A stretch of DNA of 64,000 bases from Planctomycetota bacterium (GTDB taxonomy: Bacteria; Planctomycetota; UBA8742; UBA2392), in NCBI GenBank assembly GCA_020425605.1, contig JAGQRH010000001.1, forward strand, positions 28,650 to 92,649. The letters run 5' to 3'. Shown in pieces: positions 28,674-36,738 of the stretch. Made by a program: the position numbers and the translations under genes. Positions within the stretch are counted from its first letter, which is position 1. Every line of letters begins with the position of its first letter. The notes below the pieces were generated by a model. That model ran no database searches. It was not told where the DNA came from and saw only the letters and a list, made by a program, of their open reading frames with translations.

Positions 28674-29870
28674 GTGGGTAAGCGACCCAGAGTCTTCATC
28701 GTTGCGACGGAAACGTCGGGCGACAATTACGGCGCCATGCTCGCCCGCGAGTTGCGCGACCTCCGGCCGGACGTCGAGATCTATGGTCTCGGCGGCGGCA
28801 AGATGGAGTCCGCCGGCGTCACTCTCTTCAAGAACATGCTGGAGCACTCGGCCGTCGGGCTGGTGGAAGTTGTGCGCAGCCTGCGCTTCTTCCTCGATTC
28901 GATGGATATGGTCGTCGACAAGGCCAAAGAGCTGCAGCCGGACGTCGTGATTCTCGTCGACAGCCCGGACTTCAATCTGCGCATCGCGCCGCGCATCAAG
29001 GCGCTGGACCTGCCGATTGTTTACTACGTGAGCCCTCAATTGTGGGCGTGGCGCGAAGGCCGCGTCGACCAGATCCGCAAGTACGTCGACCGCATGCTGG
29101 TGATCTTCCCGTTCGAAGTCGACTTCTACGCCAAGCACGGCATTGAGGCGCGCTTCGTCGGCCACCCGCTGCTGGACATCGTCAAGCACGACGAGATCAA
29201 GAAACGCGCTGAGGGCTTGAGGCACGGCTTCAAGATCCCGAGCAAGAAGAAAGTGGTCGGGCTGTTTCCGGGCTCGCGTCGTGGTGAAGTCAGCCGCCTG
29301 ATGCCGCGCATGCTGGATGCCGCGCGCGAGATCATGAACCGGCGCCAGGACGTGATTTTCCTGGTCGGCTGCAGCCCGTGGTTCAACCCGGAGCGCTACA
29401 AGAAGGCCATCGCCGCTCACGAAGACCTGCCGTTGCGTGCCGTTCACGGGCGCAGCTATGAAGTGATGGCACTTTCTGACTTCAGCCTGATCTGCAGCGG
29501 CACGGCCACTGTGGAAGCCGCGGTCGTCGGCGCGCCGTTCCTGTGCACCTATCGCATGGCGTGGGCCAGCGCGCTGGTGGCGCAGGTGCTGGTGAACTAT
29601 CAGTACGCGTGCATGGTCAACATTCTCGCGGGCAAGCAGGTGGTGCCGGAGCTGCTCCAGCACCAGGCCGAGCCGCTGACCATGGCGCTGATCGCACTGG
29701 AATGCATGGAGACGGGCGCACCCGATATGCGTGCTGACCTGGCCGGCGTGGTGAAGACTCTCGGCGGAAAGGGAGCATCTCGCCGCGCGGCCGAGCAGAC
29801 GTTGAGTGTCGCGGGCCTGCGCCCAGTCTCCCGGCCTATCAGCAACGAGATCCCGGCGCTGAAGGTCTAG
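28674..29870 (+). CDS. lpxB: Lipid-A-disaccharide synthase
   Basis: A 398-residue LpxB (GT19) that joins UDP-diacylglucosamine and lipid X to form the lipid A disaccharide at the inner membrane. The N-terminus FIVATETSGDNYGAMLAREL matches the family's GExSGD start, with TSGD retained. Further signatures are VDSPDFNLRIA, VYYVSPQLWAWREGR, FVGHPLLD and LFPGSRRGEVSRLMP. It starts at a GTG preceded by AAGGAAG. Its presence implies a lipopolysaccharide-bearing outer membrane. The gene stands apart from other lpx genes here. A strong terminator follows. Confidence 0.96.
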   Translation: MGKRPRVFIVATETSGDNYGAMLARELRDLRPDVEIYGLGGGKMESAGVTLFKNMLEHSAVGLVEVVRSLRFFLDSMDMVVDKAKELQPDVVILVDSPDFNLRIAPRIKALDLPIVYYVSPQLWAWREGRVDQIRKYVDRMLVIFPFEVDFYAKHGIEARFVGHPLLDIVKHDEIKKRAEGLRHGFKIPSKKKVVGLFPGSRRGEVSRLMPRMLDAAREIMNRRQDVIFLVGCSPWFNPERYKKAIAAHEDLPLRAVHGRSYEVMALSDFSLICSGTATVEAAVVGAPFLCTYRMAWASALVAQVLVNYQYACMVNILAGKQVVPELLQHQAEPLTMALIALECMETGAPDMRADLAGVVKTLGGKGASRRAAEQTLSVAGLRPVSRPISNEIPALKV

Positions 29871-30018
29871 GGTCTGGCTCGTTTTCGCGCAGCGAAAAGG
29901 TGCCTGAGCCTCTTGCCCGGAAAAGGGTGAATCGGCCATCGGGCCAGGCTTGGCAGGCCCGCCACGGCGTAACGTGTCTTGGTGTTCAACCCGCACGACC
30001 GCCGCGGCAAACAAGCAG

Positions 30019-30054
30019 AAAGCCCCCGCACCAGCGGGGGCTTTTGTGTTTTTC
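30019..30054 (+). terminator. Intrinsic terminator downstream of lpxB
   Basis: An 11-bp perfect stem (30019-30029 with 30034-30044) has the tetraloop ACCA and is followed by TGTGTTTTTCC. It is about 150 bases after the lpxB stop and 60 before the next gene. The rest of the gap shows nothing. Confidence 0.85.
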
Positions 30055-30113
30055 CTTCGTGCAACGTTCACGCCGTTCGTGGTTACCCTGTGTGCCGCTG
30101 ATCGGGGGTGACC

Positions 30114-31358
30114 ATGCGAATACTTCTTGCCTGCGTGTGCCTGTTGTTTGCCGGAGCGCTCTCGGCACAGCCCGGTGCGGCGCGTGCTTCTACCGTCGAT
30201 GATGTGAAGGGGCTGCCGGAGGATACGGAGGCGGTCAACCTGACCCGTACCAGTGATGATGCACTGGCGGCGCTGTCGCGGCTGAAGAAGCTCAAGACAA
30301 TCTATGTGACTGGCTTCGGCAGCACCGTGACGGACGAGGGCGTGAAGAGTCTGGGCGAGATCGCGACACTCGAAGTTGTCTCACTGATGCACTGCGACAA
30401 GCTGACCGATGCCTGCGTTGCGAACCTCGCGAAGCTCAACGAGTTGAACAGCCTGCTGCTTGAAGGCAACGACAATTTTACGGACGCGGGGCTGAAGCCG
30501 CTGGCGAAACTGCCGAAACTGCGCGAGCTGACGATTTCGTTCTGCACGCTTCTCACCGGCAGCTTCTTTGCCGACTTCGCGCCGGATGCGCCGCTCGCGA
30601 TCGTGCACGCGACGATGTGCGGCCAGATGACGACGCGCGCATATCAGGCGCTGGGCAAACTCGCGGGCATCGAGCGGCTCGACATCGCCGGCAGCGTGCC
30701 GACGCCCGAGGGTGTGAAGGCGCTGGTCGCGCTGAAGAAATTGAAAACGCTGACCATCAGCGGGCGCAGCTTCGACGACGCCTGCCTTGAGCAGGTCAGC
30801 AACATGCCTGCGCTGGAAGAGCTGCGCCTCGGCGACAGCAAGGCGACCGACGCCGGCGGGCGCAGCATCGGGCGGATCAAGACGCTCAAGAACCTGTTCA
30901 TGGGCTTCACCAAGCTCGGCGACGGAACGCTGGAGGGCCTGAAAGGCCACCCGGCGCTTGAGGTGCTGTTCGCGTCGCAGAGCCAGGTCACGGCCGAGGG
31001 GCTTGTGCATCTGAAGTCGATGCCGAAGCTGATTGACGTGGGGCTGGGCGGAGTTGCCGTTGGACTCGCCGGCGCGACGGCGCTCGCGCAGTGCAAAGGG
31101 CTGCAGAAGTTGAACCTGCACGGCGCGGCGATCGGTGATGACGCGCTGATCGAGTTGCTCGCGCTGAAGAGCCTCACGCGACTGGACGTCAGCCACAACG
31201 ACATTTCCGACGACGGCGCGGCAAAGCTCGCGGCACTGACAGCGCTGGAGAACCTCGACCTGGGCCAGTGCAAGCAGATCACGAGCAAGTCCGTCGACGT
31301 GCTCCAGAAGGCGCTGCCCAAGCTGCGCATCAGCTGGGACAAGCCGCGTGGCGGGTAG
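30114..31358 (+). CDS. Secreted leucine-rich-repeat protein
   Basis: A 414-residue exported protein. The signal peptide MRILLACVCLLFAGALSAQ is preceded by GGGGGTGA; a GTG at 30108 is also in frame. The rest is made of about a dozen leucine-rich repeats of about 24-26 residues in the ribonuclease-inhibitor or cysteine-containing style, for example LKTIYVTGFGSTVTDEGVKS, LTDACVANLAKL and LTRLDVSHNDISDDGAAKL. The solenoid probably serves protein-protein binding outside the cytoplasm. No catalytic domain is attached. Such LRR proteins are common in Planctomycetota. Confidence 0.88.
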   Translation: MRILLACVCLLFAGALSAQPGAARASTVDDVKGLPEDTEAVNLTRTSDDALAALSRLKKLKTIYVTGFGSTVTDEGVKSLGEIATLEVVSLMHCDKLTDACVANLAKLNELNSLLLEGNDNFTDAGLKPLAKLPKLRELTISFCTLLTGSFFADFAPDAPLAIVHATMCGQMTTRAYQALGKLAGIERLDIAGSVPTPEGVKALVALKKLKTLTISGRSFDDACLEQVSNMPALEELRLGDSKATDAGGRSIGRIKTLKNLFMGFTKLGDGTLEGLKGHPALEVLFASQSQVTAEGLVHLKSMPKLIDVGLGGVAVGLAGATALAQCKGLQKLNLHGAAIGDDALIELLALKSLTRLDVSHNDISDDGAAKLAALTALENLDLGQCKQITSKSVDVLQKALPKLRISWDKPRGG

Positions 31359-31533
31359 CCGCCACAGCTTCGCCTGAAGTGCGGGACGCCAAGCAAACGC
31401 AACGGGCTTCGCCACGGAGACATGGGCGGTCAGTGGCTCTGGTGTTGCCGCACGCAGGGAGGCTCGGGCGTGCCGGGAGAGGCTCTGACAGCGCGGGCGT
31501 GGTTTGCTAAACTGCCACACTCCGGGGGGAACG

Positions 31534-31926
31534 ATGGCCGCGAATTGGGCAATGCTGGTCGTGCAGCTGGATGCGCCGGACCCCGCGCGCACGGAATTCT
31601 TTGCAGCCATTGAACTGACCGGGTGGACCCGCATCGAGGGCATGGAGGCCTGCTGGTACGGGCGTCTCGGACGCATGAACTGGCGACAGGCGCTGCTGAA
31701 CGTTGAGCGCATGCTGGAGATCGCGGCGCTGAGCGCAAACGTTGAGTGCGAGATCCCGTTCGTGGTGCACACCGGCGAAAGTGCGCCGCACTTCGGCAAG
31801 GTCGAAGGCGTGGGCGACCTCGGCAAGACCGTCAAGCCCATGCGCCGAAAGGTCTACACCAAGCGCCTGCCCGTCGAGACCCAGCGCATACGCAAACCCG
31901 AACACCCAACCGAAAAGCTGCCGTAG
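31534..31926 (+). CDS. Hypothetical protein
   Basis: A 130-residue cytoplasmic-looking protein of no family I recognise. GGGGGGA stands just before the ATG. The N-terminal two thirds is mixed alpha/beta (MLVVQLDAPDPARTEFF, then ALLNVERMLEIAALSANVEC and EIPFVVHTGE). The C-terminal 40 residues are basic and probably extended (PMRRKVYTKRLPVETQRIR), which could contact nucleic acid. It is convergent with the lipoprotein gene at 31976-32542, with a 49-base gap. Confidence 0.65.
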   Translation: MAANWAMLVVQLDAPDPARTEFFAAIELTGWTRIEGMEACWYGRLGRMNWRQALLNVERMLEIAALSANVECEIPFVVHTGESAPHFGKVEGVGDLGKTVKPMRRKVYTKRLPVETQRIRKPEHPTEKLP

Positions 31927-31975
31927 CGGCGGCGAGCTCAAACCTGTGATTGCCTGTCAGGCGCCGGCTGCGATT

Positions 31976-32542
31976 CTACTCCGAATCGACGCGGGCGAAC
32001 TCGAACAGCGCCGCCGCCCATCGGCCGTCCTTCAGCGGAAACGCCGTCAGCAGAGCCTTGCCTTGAGGAACATCCTCCGTGGCCTTCATATCGGAACTGC
32101 TAGTGCCGAACGTGAGGTTGGCGTTCAGGTCAACTTGCAGATGATCGCCTGCGCCGCTGGTGTTCAGCTCGATCGCATACAGCCAGTCGTCCTTGCCGCC
32201 GACCTCAATGCGGGCGGGTTTGCCAAGCTCGGTCAGCATTGTCGGCTGGCTTAGGACAGACGACTCGCCGCCGGTCTGTTTTGAAACCAGCGCGTCGCGC
32301 CACTCGCCTGCGTCCACCAGCACGACCCCCAGGTTGTTCATCTCCTCGCCCAGTTGGTCGCGCACGCGAGCTTCGTCCGTGTCGTCCAGCCCGATCAGCC
32401 AGGCGCGTGTCAGCACCTGCTGTCCCTCGGCTTTGTACGCGAGGTCCGTTGCATTGCGCTGGTCACTTGGCTTGTGCGTCTGCTGCGAGGCGCAAGCTGA
32501 CAACATCAAGGCGATCGCTAACACGGCGGGGCAGATGCGCAT
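31976..32542 (-). CDS. Hypothetical lipoprotein
   Basis: A 188-residue lipoprotein. The short signal peptide RICPAVLAIALMLSAC has a clean lipobox with Cys at 17, and CGGAGA lies 5 bases before the ATG at 32542. The mature part (about 25-188) is beta-rich at the end (GKDDWLYAIELNTSGAGDHL, KALLTAFPLKDGRWAAALFE). This resembles a small periplasmic lipoprotein such as those called YcfL or LpoB-like, but I see no decisive motif. The family is left unnamed. The gap upstream has several hairpins. Confidence 0.7.
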   Translation of the reverse strand: MRICPAVLAIALMLSACASQQTHKPSDQRNATDLAYKAEGQQVLTRAWLIGLDDTDEARVRDQLGEEMNNLGVVLVDAGEWRDALVSKQTGGESSVLSQPTMLTELGKPARIEVGGKDDWLYAIELNTSGAGDHLQVDLNANLTFGTSSSDMKATEDVPQGKALLTAFPLKDGRWAAALFEFARVDSE

Positions 32543-32955
32543 GACGTCTCCGATCCACGGGAAGTTGTTTGATGTTACGACTAAGGCGCGGCCGCGGTTG
32601 TGCAAATCAACCGCGGGGGTGGGGGAGTCGTGCCAGACTCTGATGAGTTTTACGACTCCCCCTGTTTGGACGGCCGTTCCCCACGGTGCCGACCGTCCAG
32701 CCCGTGACGCAGTAGCGCGTTACGGGCCCGCGCCGTTACCCAGCGTCCGGTGGTGTGAGGGTAACGGCGGAAAAACCAGTGCAGTTTTCGCGATTGGTGC
32801 AACCGGAAATCGACGCGCCTAAGTAGGGCGTGCTACGGTGATTACGAGTCACCCCTCACTGGGGTGAGAATCCGCATTTCAACGCATTTCTGGCCGCACC
32901 ATCCATGTCATGCACAGTGCAAATAGCGGGCCGAATTGAAGTGCAATATGTCGGT
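32543..32955. other. Hairpin-rich intergenic region
   Basis: No gene is credible in this 413-base gap between two minus-strand genes. It holds perfect inverted repeats: CCGCGGTTG with CAACCGCGG (32592-32600, 32608-32616), and an 11-bp pair GGGGGAGTCGT with ACGACTCCCCC (32621-32631, 32652-32662). A GGACGG...CCGTCC pair near 32668-32698 follows. They may end transcription of the gene at 32956-33567 or be dispersed palindromes. The rest shows nothing recognisable. Confidence 0.55.
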
Positions 32956-33567
32956 TTAGCTGCCGTCCCAGGTGGGTTCATCGGGCGGCTTGGTGGGGTC
33001 GGGTTCAGCGGGCGGTGCTGCATCGTCGCTGGCGAAGTCCTGGAGTTCCTCGTTGCCGATGCCGAGTTTCAGCCGTGCAGCTTCTTCCGACATCGCCATG
33101 TACTTGTTTGAGGCCGAGCGCAGGCGTTCCTGAATCTGGACCTGCTTCTGCTTGCGCAGCTGGCTTTCCTTGCGCGCCAGCTCCCACTTTTCGACCAACG
33201 CCTTGACGGCATCGGCCAGCGCCGCACCGTCAAACGGCGAATCAAGCACCTCGACAATTCCCAGGTTTTCGCGCTGGTTCTCAACGGCTTCATCCAGCGG
33301 CCCGGCGACCATGATCAGCGGCACCGGTCGTGACGCCGCAAGCTCGGCCATGTTCTTGACGGCCTGCATCGCGGGCACAGGAACGCGCCCTGCTTCGAAC
33401 ACGAGTATGTGCGGCCCGAACGAGCCGATGGCACCAAGCGCCGGCCGCGGGCCGGTTACAGCCTTGGCACGCAGGCCGGGCTGCCCGTCCAGTCGTCGAG
33501 TGGCAGCTGCGCCGATTTCTTCGGACGCCACAACCAGCACGCCACGTGTGATACTCTCGGTTGCCAT
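32956..33567 (-). CDS. Degenerate receiver-domain protein
   Basis: A 203-residue protein. Residues about 8-125 look like a response-regulator receiver fold (GVLVVASEEIGAAATRRL, then PHILVFEAG and VPLIMVAGPL, and VEVLDSPFDGAALADAVKAL). The phosphoacceptor Asp is not in its expected place: strand 3 reads ILVFEAG, with Glu. Residues about 125-165 are a charged helix that may form a coiled coil (KESQLRKQKQVQIQERL). A Pro/Asp-rich tail ends it. It is probably a phosphorylation-independent or pseudo-receiver. No DNA-binding domain or kinase is adjacent. Confidence 0.6.
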   Translation of the reverse strand: MATESITRGVLVVASEEIGAAATRRLDGQPGLRAKAVTGPRPALGAIGSFGPHILVFEAGRVPVPAMQAVKNMAELAASRPVPLIMVAGPLDEAVENQRENLGIVEVLDSPFDGAALADAVKALVEKWELARKESQLRKQKQVQIQERLRSASNKYMAMSEEAARLKLGIGNEELQDFASDDAAPPAEPDPTKPPDEPTWDGS

Positions 33568-33623
33568 GATCCTCTTTTGCGAAAGAACGGTCCGCGACTC
33601 AAGACCGCACTCGCTGATCCGCC

Positions 33624-34187
33624 CTATTGCCCAGCCTGAAGCAGCTCAAGGTCGCGCTTCAAATTTGCGCGTGCCTCGGCTTCAAGTGGCTCTCCCCACG
33701 GGGTCCAGAACAACCGTTCGCGGGAAATCATTCCTTCCAGCCAGGCCCCACGCCCGGCATTCCAGTCATCTTCGCTGATGTTTGCAAACTCTTCACGAAT
33801 GTTCCGGCCGTTGCGCTCGTAGGACTCCCAGCTACCGCCGAGCGTGGACAGGTCAAGGTCCAGCACTTTTGCCGATGCCTCGATGCTGGGTACATGGCCG
33901 CAGGTATCAAGCACGATCTGCTCGACCACCTTGACGCGCGCCGGACTCCAGCCCGCGGCCGTGAGTCGTTCGACGGCCAGTACCGCGCTGTCGGCTTCGT
34001 TCGTCTTGCTGCCGGGAACGTAAACGGCGTCGTGAAACCAGATGGCCATCACCTGCTCGTCGGACAATGCGAGCTCGCCGCCTTTGCAAAGCATATCCGC
34101 AATGTGGCGCAGGTCGTGATAGCGACGGTGCGGCTCGCTGTAGCGATGGGTGAGTTCGATCAGCAGTGCCGTGGGTTCCATGGGCAT
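33624..34187 (-). CDS. HD-superfamily phosphohydrolase-like protein
   Basis: A 187-residue protein of the predicted metal-dependent HD hydrolase group (COG4339 type). Metal-binding motifs are RRYHDLRHIADML near residue 22 and IWFHDAVYVPGSKTNEADSA near 49, followed by VLDTCGHVPS and VLDLDLSTLGG. The two His-Asp pairs are intact, so it is likely active, but its substrate is unknown. An ATG two codons downstream of 34187 is an equal start. It follows the lipoprotein gene by 3 bases and is likely in its transcript. Confidence 0.82.
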   Translation of the reverse strand: MPMEPTALLIELTHRYSEPHRRYHDLRHIADMLCKGGELALSDEQVMAIWFHDAVYVPGSKTNEADSAVLAVERLTAAGWSPARVKVVEQIVLDTCGHVPSIEASAKVLDLDLSTLGGSWESYERNGRNIREEFANISEDDWNAGRGAWLEGMISRERLFWTPWGEPLEAEARANLKRDLELLQAGQ

Positions 34188-34190
34188 ACT

Positions 34191-34862
34191 CTAACCCAGT
34201 GCGGGCGATTCGGAACAAGCCTTCAGTGCTTCATTGACCGCAGTGCGTGCGTGGCCCCAGAGGTCGCTGTGGAGCCACTTGTCAGGCTCAGTCAGTTTCG
34301 CGTCGACTTCGTCGCTGTTGGTGGCCTCAACGGCGCTGATTCCAAGGCACTTGCCGGTCTTAATGACGAACACCATTACATCGGCTTGCCACCAGCCCGG
34401 CGAGAACATCTTGGAGTCGGTGATCGCGGGGTCGGCGTACATGCGCGTGCGGACCAGGACCAGGTACTCGAGTGAATCCAGCGCATCGAACACGCCGCTG
34501 ACATAGTCCGGGTGCGAATCGCCGGCGCCCTGCGACAGCATCGAGCGCGCTTCTTCCAGCCAGCCGTATTCGATGATCAGATCAAGGCTCGGCCTGGCGG
34601 CGTCGCCGCTAGCGAACTTCTCGGTCTGCAGCAGCGCAGCGTTGCGCCCTTCGCGGAACCGCAGCTTGGCTCCTTCGGGCATCTGGATGCCTTCCGGCTC
34701 CTGCTCAAGCTTGAGGGCGATCGCCCCGAGTTCTTCGATCTGCTTGAGCTTCGGCTCTGCATCGGCCCGGCGCTGGTTGACGATGTCCTCGCCGGTCGGG
34801 CCGCACGCGGCCAGCATTAGCAATACGCATGCGAGCAGGACGGCCTTGGCGCTACTTCTCAT
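34191..34862 (-). CDS. Hypothetical lipoprotein
   Basis: A 223-residue lipoprotein with signal peptide AVLLACVLLMLAAC (lipobox LMLAAC, Cys at 20). The mature part is helical, beginning GEDIVNQRRADAEPKLKQIE. It has a middle rich in acidic and aromatic residues (ADVMVFVIKTGKCLGISAVE) and no known domain. Its first 11 bases overlap the end of the di-heme lipoprotein gene, and it is followed 3 bases later by the HD gene, so the three minus-strand genes form an operon. Function unknown. Confidence 0.7.
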   Translation of the reverse strand: MRSSAKAVLLACVLLMLAACGPTGEDIVNQRRADAEPKLKQIEELGAIALKLEQEPEGIQMPEGAKLRFREGRNAALLQTEKFASGDAARPSLDLIIEYGWLEEARSMLSQGAGDSHPDYVSGVFDALDSLEYLVLVRTRMYADPAITDSKMFSPGWWQADVMVFVIKTGKCLGISAVEATNSDEVDAKLTEPDKWLHSDLWGHARTAVNEALKACSESPALG

Positions 34863-35748
34863 CGGGAGCTTTCCAGGGTAGCGGGTTCATCAGCTTGCGG
34901 TCGCCGTGCACGAACTTGTCGTGGCACTGGATGCAGGTGGCCGTCATGGTGATGTAGTGGGCTTTGATTTCATCGGTGCTGTTCTTGGCAGCGCTTTCGG
35001 CAATCGCACGACCGTGACGCTCGATGGTGCGGAAGACCTCGACTTGCTCATTGGCGATCTTGTGGATGACCTGCGTCGTCGTCATTACGCCCTCGACGTT
35101 GTGCTGCTCGATGGAAGTGATCGCCGTCGAGAGGTTGCGCAACATGGTGAACATGATCTGAAGGAAGTTGTTCGGCGCCGAAAGCGTGATGCCTTCGCTG
35201 GTGGCGTCGGGGTTGGTGTAGCCGCGCTCAAACCAGGCCTCAATCGTGTTGGCGCGGAAGCCACGGGTCTGCAGTGACCAGTTCTCGGCGTGGCAGTCGG
35301 TGCAGCAACTCCAGACGCGCTCGGACGCGTAGCGCGCTTCAAACCAGTCTTCCTTCTTGGCCTGGGCGGCCATGTTGCGGTTCTGATCGCGGATGATTTC
35401 CCACATGTCGGCGAAGCTGGCGGCCTTGCGCGCGATATCTTCGCCGCTTGCCTCGAGCCAGTCGTAGTCGACCTGCCCGCCGCCGGCGCAGAAGCGCACG
35501 ATCAGCCCGCAGTCGATCCACATACTGCGCATCTTCATGCGCATCGGCGATTGTTTTAGCCACACCGAGTAGTCTTCGTCCGTGGGCGGCGCTGTCGGTG
35601 GGGGCTCGGCCGGCGGGTCTTCTATCGTCTTGCCGGTGTTCGCGGACGGCTCCGGCACGGGCGGGGCATTGTTGGCTTCACGACTGCAGCCGATCAGCCA
35701 ACACACAAGGCAGGCGAACAACAGCAGGATCGCGGGCAGGCTTCGCAT
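34852..35748 (-). CDS. Di-haem c-type cytochrome lipoprotein
   Basis: A 298-residue exported protein with signal peptide LLLFACLVCWLIGC (lipobox IGC) and a Pro/Glu-rich linker. Two CxxCH haem motifs are present: CTDCH near residue 149 and CIQCH near 272. Helical segments between them (ITSIEQHNVEGVMTTTQVIH, CAGGGQVDYDWLEA) suggest a four-helix cytochrome c-prime-like layout with an extra haem. It likely moves electrons or binds a small ligand outside the membrane. It overlaps the next lipoprotein gene by 11 bases and leads the operon. Confidence 0.82.
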   Translation of the reverse strand: MRSLPAILLLFACLVCWLIGCSREANNAPPVPEPSANTGKTIEDPPAEPPPTAPPTDEDYSVWLKQSPMRMKMRSMWIDCGLIVRFCAGGGQVDYDWLEASGEDIARKAASFADMWEIIRDQNRNMAAQAKKEDWFEARYASERVWSCCTDCHAENWSLQTRGFRANTIEAWFERGYTNPDATSEGITLSAPNNFLQIMFTMLRNLSTAITSIEQHNVEGVMTTTQVIHKIANEQVEVFRTIERHGRAIAESAAKNSTDEIKAHYITMTATCIQCHDKFVHGDRKLMNPLPWKAPDEK

Positions 35749-35813
35749 GGCGGCAGTCTAGAATCGGCCGGGCCGCGCGCGACAGGCTGTTCGGCCGTGC
35801 CTATACTCCCGCC

Positions 35814-36632
35814 ATGATTGAGCCGGAGCCCGTCAACCTGCGCGCCGCATGGCGCGACCTGAAGCAAAACCGCCGCCCGCTTGTGGTGTTGGCGCTCTCG
35901 GCCGTGGTGCTGGCTGTGGTTGAGTATCTGTTTCTCGCCGGAGCATTCGCGAAGCTCTTTCCGGTTGAGGCCAGGCAGTACGCGCCCGGGGTGGTGTATG
36001 GCAACTGGGCGAACGTGCCGGCCGGGCGGGAGGCTCCCTGGTGGGGCGTGCTTGCGCCGTGGGCGTGGTGGGTCGGCGGCGTGACTCTGCTGTGGGTGGT
36101 GGTCCCCGCGCTGGTGGCGAAGCGGATGAAGTTCGGTCTGCCTGACCTCGGCCTGCGAGTGAAGGGCGTGCTGCCGAAGTTGTGGATCTACGGCGTGCTG
36201 TACCTGATCGTGCTGGTGGGTGTGCTGTGGGCGAGCACGCGCGAGAACTTCACCCAGATGTACCCGATGCTGAAGCCCTGGTACTGCGAAAAGTGGTGCT
36301 GGGCGGTGCTGCTTTCTTGGTGGGCGCTGTACGCGCTTCAGTTCTTCGCCGTCGAGTTCTTCTTCCGTGGCTTCATGCTGTTCACGCTCGAGAAAGATTT
36401 CGGCACGGCCGCGATCGCCGTGATGATCGTGCCCTACTGCATGATCCACTTTCACAAGCCGCTGCCGGAAGCACTGGGCGCGATCGTAGCCGGGGTGGTG
36501 CTCGGCTGGCTGGCGCTAAGAACAAGAAGCATCTGGGGCGGCTGGCTGCTGCATTGCGCCATCGCCATCACCATGGACGTAGCAAGTCTCCTCAAAGGGG
36601 ACTACGGTCTGCCGCAGCAGATCTGGCCTTGA
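35814..36632 (+). CDS. CPBP-family intramembrane protease-like protein
   Basis: A 272-residue polytopic membrane protein with about seven spans. It resembles CPBP (CAAX/Abi) intramembrane proteases: VEFFFRGFML aligns with the family EExxxR motif, PYCMIHFHKPLPEALGAIVA with FxxxH, and GGWLLHCAIAITMD with HxxxN/D. The first Glu of EExxxR is Val here, so catalysis may be lost or changed. The start at 35814 is the first ATG with a membrane-like N-terminus. The frame opens further upstream but is antisense to the cytochrome gene. It is divergent from the cytochrome operon. Confidence 0.8.
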   Translation: MIEPEPVNLRAAWRDLKQNRRPLVVLALSAVVLAVVEYLFLAGAFAKLFPVEARQYAPGVVYGNWANVPAGREAPWWGVLAPWAWWVGGVTLLWVVVPALVAKRMKFGLPDLGLRVKGVLPKLWIYGVLYLIVLVGVLWASTRENFTQMYPMLKPWYCEKWCWAVLLSWWALYALQFFAVEFFFRGFMLFTLEKDFGTAAIAVMIVPYCMIHFHKPLPEALGAIVAGVVLGWLALRTRSIWGGWLLHCAIAITMDVASLLKGDYGLPQQIWP

Positions 36633-36636
36633 GCCA

Positions 36637-36718
36637 AAGCCCGGTCCGCAAGGGCTGGGGTGAATTTGCGCTTGCTCTTTCGCGCTGCCTTGGGCCCCAG
36701 CCCTCGCGGGCTGGGCTT
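36637..36718. repeat. Imperfect inverted repeat between CPBP-like and FAD genes
   Basis: A 24-base arm at 36637-36660 matches the reverse complement of 36695-36718 at about 21 positions, with a 34-base loop. It lies between two plus-strand genes, ending 20 bases before the next ATG. It could be a dispersed palindrome or an attenuating hairpin. Confidence 0.5.
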
Positions 36719-36738
36719 GGATGAACTAACGTTCGGGC

